A stretch of 34,566 bases of DNA from an uncultured Cellulosilyticum sp. (GTDB taxonomy: Bacteria > Bacillota > Clostridia > Lachnospirales > Cellulosilyticaceae), in assembly GCA_934725855.1 (NCBI GenBank), contig CAKVCL010000035.1, positions 1 through 34,566 on the forward strand, in the 5' to 3' direction. Position numbers and translations under genes: made by a program. This document shows, in pieces, positions 27,284 to 34,566 of the stretch. The notes below the pieces were generated by a model. That model made no database searches. It was given only the letters and a program-made list of their open reading frames with translations, and was not told where the DNA came from. Numbering within the stretch: the stretch's first letter is position 1; every line of letters starts with the position of its first letter.

Positions 27284-29275
27284 ATGGCTGGATACATAGG
27301 TTATAAACGTACAATACAGTTAGATTTTAACTATGATGCAGTAAAACAAGGTGTACCTAAAGTTAATCAACAAATAGCTTTACTCAACAGTGAGTTTAAT
27401 AAGGCTAGTGCTCAGGTAAAAGCTACTGGAAATGCTATGGACAAGTTAACTCTTAATAATCAAAAACTCGCTAATCAGTTGCAATTACAAAAGGATAAGA
27501 TTTCAACACTTGAGAAAGAACTTGTAAAGCTTAATAATGCTGAAGAAAAAAGTAATAAAGCAATAGCAAGTAAAATGATTGAAATAAACAATGCAAAGGC
27601 ACAACTAACTAATTTGCAAGTTGCTTATGCTAACAGCAACAAAGAAGTTGAAAAGTCAAAGACACTTTTTGGACAAGCTAGATTAGAGTTAGAAAACTTT
27701 AGACTAGGAGCAGAAAGAACAGAAGTTGACATTGAAGCTTTAAAGAATGGTTTTATTGCTACTGGTGCAGCACTAGCAGCATTTGGAACTATTACAGGAA
27801 AAGCATTTATGTCATATGAAGAAGAACTTGTACAAGCAAGAAACTTAATGGATGAAAGCGTAATGTCATACGACCAGTTGGATAAAGGAGTAAGAAAGCT
27901 TGCTGATGCTTACGGAATTGCAGATGCAGAAATGGCAAAGTCAGCAGCAACAGCACTTTCTAGTAATGTTCAAACAGCAGATTCTTTAAAATTCCTAGAA
28001 CAAGCTGCTAGATTTAGCAAAGGCACATTCACTGACATGAATACTACTGTAGACTTAACAACGTCCATTATGAACTCATATAAGATGAGCATAGATGAAT
28101 TACCAGCAGTATATGACCAATTAATTAATACTCAGAAACAAGCTAAGGTAAGCTGGGAAGACTATAACAGTAATATTGGTAATTTAGCAGCATTAGGTAG
28201 CCAAGTAGGTGTTAGCTTAAATGAAATTAATGCAGCCTTAGTGTTGCAGACTCAAAAAGGTATTGATTCTGCAACAGCATTAACAAACTTAAAAGGTATT
28301 ATATCAGCAATAGCAAGTCCAACAAGTGCAGCAGCACAAAAAGCAGAAGAATTAGGTATCAAATTTGATGCTGCCACTATGAAAAACAAAGGTTTTGCTA
28401 CTGTTATGGATAAGATAACAAGAGCTTGTAAAAATGATAGTGAAGCTATGGCTACATTATTTGGAAATGTTAGAGCATGGACAGGTGCAACAGTACTGGC
28501 TGAGAACGGTGGTAAGAACTTTAAAGAAGTATTGGAAAGCTTAAATGATTCCAGTGGTATGCTAGACAATAACTTGCAAAATGTAAGCGAAACAACAGGA
28601 GTCAAATGGAAAGAAGCACTTGAAAGACTTAAAAATAGTGCAGTTGATTTAGGAGAAAAAATAGCTCCTATTATTGAAGTTATTGCAAAAATAGTTGATA
28701 TAGTTGCAGCAATTCCAGCGCCAGTTACATTAGCAGTTGTAGCTTTTACTAGCATGACTAAGATATTAAGCATGGTTAGTGCTGGATTAATAGCATTAGG
28801 AGCTGGTGGAGGTATTGCAGCAGGTGGATTGAGTGCTATTGGTTTGGCTGGTGGTATTTCATTACCAGTTATTTTAGCTATAGCTGGTGCAATAGCTTTA
28901 GTTGTAGCAATGATAGCTTTATTAAACAATAGCAAAGCAGACCAAAGCATATCTAGTGCAACTAATAGCTGCACACAAGCATTACAAAAGGCTAATAATG
29001 CAGTAAATAGTACTAAGAACAAAAAAGGATATGCAAGTGGAACCAGCTACGTAAAAGAAGATGGAACTTATGAGATCAACGAGGGAAACGAGACAGAAAC
29101 ATTCCTTAGACGTGGAACTCAAGTTAAGAATGCAGCACAAACAAGAAGAGATAACTCATTAGCACAAGATGATAAGACTAACAAGCTACTAGAGACATTA
29201 ATTAATGAGGTAAGTACTGTTAAGAATGCAATAAATAACTTACCTAGTGAACAACAAAGACTAGCTAGGATATAG
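27284..29275 (+). CDS. Tape measure protein
   Basis: The 663-aa protein sets tail length. It has an N-terminal coiled coil (about 25-150), a conserved TMP core (FMSYEEELVQARNLMDESVM; SWEDYNSNIGNLAALGSQVG) and a Gly/Ala-rich hydrophobic region (about 475-550) that may insert in the host membrane. At roughly 1.5 Angstrom per residue a tail near 100 nm is expected. GGAAGGAGG precedes the ATG. No lysozyme or peptidase domain is visible. Confidence 0.93.
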   Translation: MAGYIGYKRTIQLDFNYDAVKQGVPKVNQQIALLNSEFNKASAQVKATGNAMDKLTLNNQKLANQLQLQKDKISTLEKELVKLNNAEEKSNKAIASKMIEINNAKAQLTNLQVAYANSNKEVEKSKTLFGQARLELENFRLGAERTEVDIEALKNGFIATGAALAAFGTITGKAFMSYEEELVQARNLMDESVMSYDQLDKGVRKLADAYGIADAEMAKSAATALSSNVQTADSLKFLEQAARFSKGTFTDMNTTVDLTTSIMNSYKMSIDELPAVYDQLINTQKQAKVSWEDYNSNIGNLAALGSQVGVSLNEINAALVLQTQKGIDSATALTNLKGIISAIASPTSAAAQKAEELGIKFDAATMKNKGFATVMDKITRACKNDSEAMATLFGNVRAWTGATVLAENGGKNFKEVLESLNDSSGMLDNNLQNVSETTGVKWKEALERLKNSAVDLGEKIAPIIEVIAKIVDIVAAIPAPVTLAVVAFTSMTKILSMVSAGLIALGAGGGIAAGGLSAIGLAGGISLPVILAIAGAIALVVAMIALLNNSKADQSISSATNSCTQALQKANNAVNSTKNKKGYASGTSYVKEDGTYEINEGNETETFLRRGTQVKNAAQTRRDNSLAQDDKTNKLLETLINEVSTVKNAINNLPSEQQRLARI

Positions 29276-29290
29276 AAAGGAGGTATATAT

Positions 29291-31687
29291 GTGGAGTTTG
29301 TAAATAAACAACTAACCAAAACGTCAGAAGTTGAAAATAATATATATTTCAGTGTTGAAAGTTTTGATACTAATGGTATATACGAAGCACAGATACCTAT
29401 TTATATAATATCAACTAAAATAGGGCATACATGTGTAAAGATATATACAAATGGAGTGTTACTATCAGAAAAAACAGCACTTGAAAGAAGCACAAATTAT
29501 ATTTTTAATATTCCTACTCAATACTTGGAAACAATTAAACAATATGGTGTGCATGTATATTTTGAAAATGTAACTTTTGAAACAATACAGTATTTGCAAA
29601 TTAGATCAATGGATGTTGTTGATTTAAGTTGCACTACCAATATAGATCAAGGAATAACAGTGTCTTTTGGTAATAATGGTGGTCAACAAACTAGTGGTAA
29701 TGTAGAGTTTTATAGTGGAGATACATGTGTTATAAACATACCTATAACCACTCAAACAAGCGTATATATACCTTATGCTCAATGCCCACAACCAGGCCAA
29801 TATAAATTAAAAGTAACAATTAGAGAAGCAAGCACTGGAAGAACTGCAATTAAACAGACGCAAGTTACACTTACGTGTGAATCTGTTTTTGTTAGTAATT
29901 TCACTTTAACAGGTGACAAAGCAAATGAGAACCTTGTTTTTGAATGGTCACAACCTCAAGTTATAGACTATTGGACATTGCAAGGGTATGTAAATAATAA
30001 TTTAGTTTGTAATTACTCAGGTAGTGTTGCTGGATATACTATACCACACGATACTTTACTAAACAGTGGTGAATATATTTTTATATTGACCATTTATAAA
30101 AAAGGAAGTATCTCTCAAGATACTGTACAAAAGACAATATACATTCCTTTGCCTAGTATTAGTGACTATACAGTATCAGGAAATACAATAGATAGCAATA
30201 TATCTATTTATGCTACTGGTACAAATGTATATAATTGGAAAGTGCAAGCTATACAAGACAATATTGTAAAATCTGAAAAGCAAGGAACAGGCAATAATAT
30301 TAATTGTATTTTCCAACCTGGGGAACTTAAAAAAGGTGGACAAACTACATTTAAGTTGACTTATTCTAATACATGGGCAACACATGAAGAAAATTGCACA
30401 GTAAATCTAAATTATACAAAAGCAACTATATCTTTACTCGAATTGCCTAGTTCAAACATTAATACAGATAATGCATTTACTATTACATGGGTATCAAATA
30501 ATCAAACTAGTTTTTCTCTGAAAGTTGGAGATAGGACATATACTGGAAACACTCAAACAAGTGTCACTGTACCTGGTGGTATTATTGGAAAAGGACATAT
30601 TAATGTAGAACTTACAGTAAATTATTCTTCTCAATATTACAGCAACAGTGCTATAGCTAATTCTAGTTTTACAGGTTATGGGAAGCCTAGTACACCTATA
30701 TTAAATATATCTAGCAGCTACAATAGTGCTACTCCTTTATTAAAATGGGATAGTTCAAACCAAGTAGCATATCAAGTTGTAATAAAAAAAGTATTAACTC
30801 AAATTGATGACAGCGGACAAGTTCCAAGTACAAATAAATATTACTTAGTTGGTACTACTCTATCAAATAACACTACATACACTATATCTGTCAAAGTAAA
30901 AAACGCTTATGGAATATGGTCAGACGAAGCTTTAGGTACATTTACTATTCAATTTACAATGCCAAACATACCAACTATACAGGCTATATCAGATGTAACA
31001 ACAGGAAGTATCGTATTAACAGTTGCAACAGATATAACAGAAGATGATGAATACAAAAATACAGAAATATGGAAACGTGAGCCACTAGGAGATTGGAAAC
31101 GAATGGCTTATAAGTTACAAGCAAATGACTTATGGCAAGATTTTTATGTGGCTGGTGGTATTGAATATGAATATAAGGCAAGGAATATAGGTAAAAGTGG
31201 AGGATTCAGCGAAAGCTCAATCATTAAAGCTAGTACAGTTGTTATAGGATACAATTTCTATGACTTAACAGGTAAAAACTTCATTAGATTTGAAACTGGT
31301 GTACCTCCTAAACCTAAAATTAATCAAGATGTAGTTTCTAATAAATTCGCTGGTGCAAGTACTCCTACGAATCATTCAGATGATATGAAATATTGGACTT
31401 GCTCAATGACATTTGACTTAAACGAAAGAAATGATATTTACAAACTATATGAATTACTAGGAACTAAGTTATTACTATTCAAGGATAATAAAGGTCATAA
31501 GTGGTTTGGTAATATCGTAAATTCGCTTGAATTTAGTGAAGATGATGTTGAGATCATTAAAGTTAATATTGAGTTTACGCAATCTCAGTTTTTAGAGGAA
31601 GATGTATATACAGGAACTAACCTAGAACTTATTACTTGGAATAGTGGTTGGAAGTTTGACGAAACTCACGTATTCGGAGGTGAGTAG
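29291..31687 (+). CDS. Large tail protein with Ig/FN3-like repeats and Dit-like end
   Basis: The 798-aa protein sits where a distal tail protein would be. Its middle (about 110-640) is a series of beta-sandwich repeats of Ig or FN3 type (for example TPLLKWDSSNQVAYQVVIKK and YTISVKVKNAYGIWSDEALG). The last 110 residues (GYNFYDLTGKNFIRFETGVP onward) look like a tail-hub or Dit-type domain. GTG start with AAAGGAGG at 8 nt. The Ig-like domains probably hold to cell-wall sugars; that is inference. Confidence 0.75.
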   Translation: MEFVNKQLTKTSEVENNIYFSVESFDTNGIYEAQIPIYIISTKIGHTCVKIYTNGVLLSEKTALERSTNYIFNIPTQYLETIKQYGVHVYFENVTFETIQYLQIRSMDVVDLSCTTNIDQGITVSFGNNGGQQTSGNVEFYSGDTCVINIPITTQTSVYIPYAQCPQPGQYKLKVTIREASTGRTAIKQTQVTLTCESVFVSNFTLTGDKANENLVFEWSQPQVIDYWTLQGYVNNNLVCNYSGSVAGYTIPHDTLLNSGEYIFILTIYKKGSISQDTVQKTIYIPLPSISDYTVSGNTIDSNISIYATGTNVYNWKVQAIQDNIVKSEKQGTGNNINCIFQPGELKKGGQTTFKLTYSNTWATHEENCTVNLNYTKATISLLELPSSNINTDNAFTITWVSNNQTSFSLKVGDRTYTGNTQTSVTVPGGIIGKGHINVELTVNYSSQYYSNSAIANSSFTGYGKPSTPILNISSSYNSATPLLKWDSSNQVAYQVVIKKVLTQIDDSGQVPSTNKYYLVGTTLSNNTTYTISVKVKNAYGIWSDEALGTFTIQFTMPNIPTIQAISDVTTGSIVLTVATDITEDDEYKNTEIWKREPLGDWKRMAYKLQANDLWQDFYVAGGIEYEYKARNIGKSGGFSESSIIKASTVVIGYNFYDLTGKNFIRFETGVPPKPKINQDVVSNKFAGASTPTNHSDDMKYWTCSMTFDLNERNDIYKLYELLGTKLLLFKDNKGHKWFGNIVNSLEFSEDDVEIIKVNIEFTQSQFLEEDVYTGTNLELITWNSGWKFDETHVFGGE

Positions 31688-31689
31688 GA

Positions 31690-32796
31690 ATGAGAATAGA
31701 ACAGTTTCATTACTACTTGTTAGATAAGTTTGACAATCCAAAAGAAACAGGTATAGGTAGCACGAATGAGTTATTTAATGTGATTAGTGGTAATATAGCT
31801 TACGACTCTCTAGGACGTTTAAAAAGCTCTTTAGAAATTGAAATTGAAGTAAGCAAATACCTAAATATTGACTACTTAAATGACCGTATAAAGCTTGAAA
31901 TTACTATAGATGGAGTTACTTATAATAAAGGTATATATTTGATCACATCAAGCAAAAGAAACGTTAGAGGCAATGTGGAAACTAGAGTATTAACTTGCTA
32001 TAGCAAATTAAAACTATTAGACAATGATAAGACAACATCTACTTACTACTTGCCTAAAGGTGCAAATATTTATAGTGCAATTACTAACTTAATAGGGAAT
32101 AAACCTTATAAAATAACACCAACTAGTGCAACTTTAAACACTGACTTTATCGGTAAACTTGAAAAAGATGGTGAAAGAAGCACTACTATAGGCGTACCTA
32201 AGTTAACAATCATCAATGATCTGCTAGACATTATTAACTATAACTCGTTAACAGTTGATGATGATGGGTACTTTGTTAGTGAACCTTATGTGCTTCCAGC
32301 GTTAAGGCAAACACAAATACGTTATGAAGAAGGAGAACCAAGAAGAACAGATTCCGGCGATGTATGCAGACTCATTACACCAGATTATGATGAGGATTTA
32401 GACTTATACAATGTTCCTAACATATTCAGCATGTACACTAATGACTATGCTATAGTACCGCCTATCGTTGCTACTTATCCATTGCAGCAAGATGGACAAG
32501 AACCTATAACAATAGATGGCAGAGAGCCAAATGTGTATTGCGAAGCTGTCACAGATGTGGCAGACTACGCCACTCTATACGCTAAGTGCAAGAAAAAAGC
32601 TAGTGAGTCAAGAAGCGTTTATAGCCACTTGATGATTGAAACAGCTATAAGTGCAAAACATGGTTATATGAATTGCATAGGCATTAAAGTTAATGACATA
32701 GATAATAAGTACATAGAAACATCATGGAGTATGAACTTAAAAGCTGGTGCATTAATGAAACATACACTTAGGAGGGTGGTGGATTTAGATGAATAA
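31690..32796 (+). CDS. Tail/baseplate hub protein (gp37-like)
   Basis: A 368-aa protein of the type found at the tail tip (siphovirus gp37-like): LKSSLEIEIEVSKYLNIDYL, RVLTCYSKLKLLDNDKTTST, PKLTIINDLLDIINYNSLTV, and YATLYAKCKKKASESRSVYS. It begins 2 nt after the previous stop, with GGAGGTGAG upstream. No peptidase motif is visible, unlike many tail-tip proteins. Confidence 0.75.
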   Translation: MRIEQFHYYLLDKFDNPKETGIGSTNELFNVISGNIAYDSLGRLKSSLEIEIEVSKYLNIDYLNDRIKLEITIDGVTYNKGIYLITSSKRNVRGNVETRVLTCYSKLKLLDNDKTTSTYYLPKGANIYSAITNLIGNKPYKITPTSATLNTDFIGKLEKDGERSTTIGVPKLTIINDLLDIINYNSLTVDDDGYFVSEPYVLPALRQTQIRYEEGEPRRTDSGDVCRLITPDYDEDLDLYNVPNIFSMYTNDYAIVPPIVATYPLQQDGQEPITIDGREPNVYCEAVTDVADYATLYAKCKKKASESRSVYSHLMIETAISAKHGYMNCIGIKVNDIDNKYIETSWSMNLKAGALMKHTLRRVVDLDE

Positions 32797-32968
32797 TGGT
32801 ATATGGGCAACAGTACTAACAGTAAATAGCACAAATAATACTATTACTGTTAAGTTTGACAACGGGGAAACATCAAACAAGTCTTACAATTATCCAAAAA
32901 CAGGATACACTCCATGTGTTAACGATCGTGTTTTCTTTATTAATGACATTTGCATAGGAATTTATTAG
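32789..32968 (+). CDS. 59-aa tail-region protein, unknown
   Basis: The frame encodes a small beta-rich protein: MNNGIWATVLTVNSTNNTIT, VKFDNGETSNKS, then VNDRVFFINDICIGIY. It looks like an OB/SH3-type barrel (turn, KFDNG, V-N-D-R-V), similar to small structural proteins near tail hubs. GGAGGGTGGTGG precedes the ATG, and it overlaps the hub gene by 8 nt. Confidence 0.72.
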   Translation: MNNGIWATVLTVNSTNNTITVKFDNGETSNKSYNYPKTGYTPCVNDRVFFINDICIGIY

Positions 32969-32984
32969 GAAAGGATGTGATAAC

Positions 32985-33482
32985 ATGGCTTTTAACTTAC
33001 CTCATAGTTCACTTACTCCTATTTTAGGAAATGATGCACCGTATGATCCTAAAACAGAAACTACACCAAACTTTATGAATAGTAAATTTCAAGAGTTATT
33101 AGAAAATGACTCATCTTTAGCTCAACAAATCAATAATTTAACTGGTAAGTATGAATCTATTGATATGTCTTCTAAACTTCAAAATGGATGGACTATAGTA
33201 TTTGGTGAAAGTTTAAGATTTGCGAGAATTGGAAATGTTGTTTTTGTAACTGGCACTATTGTAGGTGGAGTTGTAACAGGATGGACAAGATTACTATCCG
33301 AAAACTTACCAGCATCATTTATACCAAGCATTGGTGCAGAACTGTTTTTTAATAGTCTTTCAGCACCAATTGGTAATTTAGCTAGAATTTATATAACAGC
33401 AGGTGGCGAAGTCACAATACACGGATGTGAAGAAGTAGTAAATACAACATCTTTAACAGTTTGTGGACACTATATTTTGTAA
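32985..33482 (+). CDS. Putative tail fibre/receptor-binding protein
   Basis: A 165-aa protein with a short N-terminal helix (FMNSKFQELLENDSSLAQQI) and a beta-rich C-terminal half (NGWTIVFGESLRFARIGNVV; NLARIYITAGGEVTIHGCEE) of the kind seen at the ends of trimeric fibres. It is likely the host-contact protein. AAAGGATGTG precedes the ATG. Confidence 0.65.
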   Translation: MAFNLPHSSLTPILGNDAPYDPKTETTPNFMNSKFQELLENDSSLAQQINNLTGKYESIDMSSKLQNGWTIVFGESLRFARIGNVVFVTGTIVGGVVTGWTRLLSENLPASFIPSIGAELFFNSLSAPIGNLARIYITAGGEVTIHGCEEVVNTTSLTVCGHYIL

Positions 33483-33495
33483 GGTGGGATGACAG

Positions 33496-33990
33496 ATGGA
33501 TAAAATAGTTACGGAATACGGAACTTTTTCAAGCAATAAAAACACAGGCGAAACAGCCGAGCAAGTTTATAAAAAATGGAAAGAAAATAAGGACAAACAA
33601 ATTGATATTTGTGCTTTAAAAGAAAAGAAGATCCAAGAGAGTAAGGAACAGTTGGCCACATGGTTAGCCAATAACCCAATGCTAAGCGAGATACACAACC
33701 CCGAGGGGGAATACTATACTGTAACACAAGAAAAGCAGGCACAGCTTACGCAATTGCTTATGCTTTATTCTATATCTGTACAAGCTGGTGGAGAAATGCA
33801 GTTAACTTGGAATAGCACAGGGGGAATATGCGAGGAGTGGACGTACGAGCAGCTTAGTACGCTATCTTTCCAAATCGCTGGCTACGTGCTTCCAAGAGTA
33901 AAGAAACAGCAGCAGTTAGAGGTGGAAATTAACAGTTGCAATACAGAAGAGGAGGTCGGAGCGATTGAAATCGAATACGATACTATTTAA
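33496..33990 (+). CDS. Tail-fibre accessory protein (DUF4376-like)
   Basis: A 164-aa helical protein (EQVYKKWKENKDKQIDICAL; KEQLATWLANNPMLSEIHNP; YTVTQEKQAQLTQLLMLYSI) in the place of a fibre chaperone. The family name is tentative. Codon use is visibly more GC-rich than the genes before it. AAGGTGGG precedes the ATG. It overlaps the next gene by 26 nt. Confidence 0.6.
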   Translation: MDKIVTEYGTFSSNKNTGETAEQVYKKWKENKDKQIDICALKEKKIQESKEQLATWLANNPMLSEIHNPEGEYYTVTQEKQAQLTQLLMLYSISVQAGGEMQLTWNSTGGICEEWTYEQLSTLSFQIAGYVLPRVKKQQQLEVEINSCNTEEEVGAIEIEYDTI

Positions 33991-34390
33991 GTACTTATTC
34001 TTGTCTGGGATAGGTGCTTTTTTATACTTGCTAACAGAAATACTGTATAGAGGGTATACCCATTGGGCTATGGCTATACTTGGGGGATTATGCTTTGTAC
34101 TAGTTGGATTTATAAACGAGTATCTTAGCTGGGACACCCCGTTATGGTTGCAAGGGATTATAGGAGCGTTTATTATAACGTCCTTAGAGTTTGCTTTTGG
34201 ATTGGTTCTAAACATATGGCTAGGTTTGGGCATCTGGGATTATTCTAAGATGCCTTTTAATCTGCTAGGGCAAATATGCTTACCGTTTACGATAGCATGG
34301 TTTTTCTTAGCAATTGTGGCCATTGTCTTGGACGATTGGCTACGGCATTGGTTCTTTGGAGAGGAAAAACCACGATATAAATTATTTTAG
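33965..34390 (+). CDS. CmpB-like membrane protein (putative ABC permease family)
   Basis: A 141-aa protein with four membrane helices (FLSGIGAFLYLLTEILY; WAMAILGGLCFVLVGFI; IIGAFIITSLEFAFGLVLNI; ICLPFTIAWFFLAIVAIVL). The signature IWDYSKMPFNLLGQICLP fits the CmpB-type 'putative ABC permease' family, which is frequent next to holin genes in clostridial phages. The start is TTG 33965 with GGAGG 10 nt upstream, inside the previous gene. It probably belongs to the lysis or envelope module; no ABC partner is present. Confidence 0.78.
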   Translation: MKSNTILFKYLFLSGIGAFLYLLTEILYRGYTHWAMAILGGLCFVLVGFINEYLSWDTPLWLQGIIGAFIITSLEFAFGLVLNIWLGLGIWDYSKMPFNLLGQICLPFTIAWFFLAIVAIVLDDWLRHWFFGEEKPRYKLF

Positions 34391-34401
34391 GGAGGGCGAA
34401 T

Positions 34402-34566
34402 ATGCATACAGGAGAACTTACAGTTGCAAGTATTATTGGTATTATAGGAAGTTTTATAGCTAGTCTTTTCGGCGGATGGACAAATGATCTACAGACATTA
34501 ATCTTATTTATGTGTGTAGATTTTGCTATGGGGCTAGCCTTGGCGGTATTTTTTAAGAAGAGTAAT
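34402..34566 (+). CDS. Holin (family 4), partial at window end
   Basis: The frame reads MHTGELTVASIIGIIGSFIA then SLFGGWTNDLQTLILFMCVD and FAMGLALAVFFKKSN at the edge. Two hydrophobic helices, the FGGW motif and the D-F/Y-x-x-G turn match phage holins of the TcdE/UtxA type, which open the membrane for the lysin. GGGAGGG lies before the ATG. The last part of the gene is outside the window. Confidence 0.88.
   Translation, partial: MHTGELTVASIIGIIGSFIASLFGGWTNDLQTLILFMCVDFAMGLALAVFFKKSN

Noticed and set aside
28252..29022. 256-codon minus-strand open frame inside the tape measure gene
   Set aside because: It is an antisense shadow of an Ala-rich coding region, with low-complexity product and no ribosome site.
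1..34566. tRNA or rRNA genes and insertion sequences
   Set aside because: I saw no cloverleaf with a T-loop consensus, no rRNA-like block, and no transposase or terminal inverted repeats with target duplications; a covariance-model scan could not be run.

Overview
The window is most of a tailed prophage (siphovirus type, HK97-like head module) in a low-GC Gram-positive host. The AT-rich sequence, strong AGGAGG-type ribosome sites, GTG/TTG starts and the mix of families (large serine integrase, DnaD-like replication protein, P27-type small terminase, phi13-type tail tube, holin family 4) point to Bacillota, most likely class Clostridia; this host call is inference. The left edge lies just past the integrase stop, and the right edge cuts the holin gene, so the lysin and right attachment site are outside.

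Left arm (about 1-3602, leftward): short CI-like repressor without a peptidase domain, a decayed coiled-coil gene, a protein with the HsdR N-terminal nuclease-like fold, and a large serine recombinase. Switch (3602-3970): a rightward promoter and five ACAAC-N5-GTTGT operators lie between repressor and Cro-like gene.

Early/middle region (3758-14380, mostly rightward): Cro-like gene, small regulators, DnaD-like replisome organiser, probable helicase loader, a protein with four SANT/Myb-like repeats, many small Cys-rich or acidic proteins, a duplicated 71-aa gene, and a stand-alone AAA+ ATPase. Two genes run against the operon and look like separately expressed cargo: a 46-aa zinc ribbon and a zinc-ribbon plus DUF4145 protein with its own promoter. 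A candidate antisense RNA of about 58 nt (promoter plus terminator) lies opposite the end of a regulator gene.

Maintenance-like cassette (14521-16576): tyrosine recombinase, two long palindromes, a ParM-type actin gene broken by an internal deletion, and a ParR-like gene, closed by a terminator. This looks like a plasmid stability module inside an integrating prophage.

Late region (16608 to end, rightward): sigma-like late regulator, a helically phased TGTCC array, a second short tyrosine recombinase, HNH nuclease, candidate cos region, small and large terminase, portal, ClpP-like protease, capsid, connectors, tail tube, tail chaperone with a -1 frameshift, 663-aa tape measure, Ig/FN3-rich tail protein, tail/baseplate proteins, a CmpB-like membrane protein and the start of a holin.

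Several lesions (ParM deletion, broken coiled-coil gene, frameshifted Cys-rich gene, Val in the terminase Walker A) suggest the prophage may be partly decayed, though head and tail genes read through intact. All family calls come from reading motifs; no database search was run.
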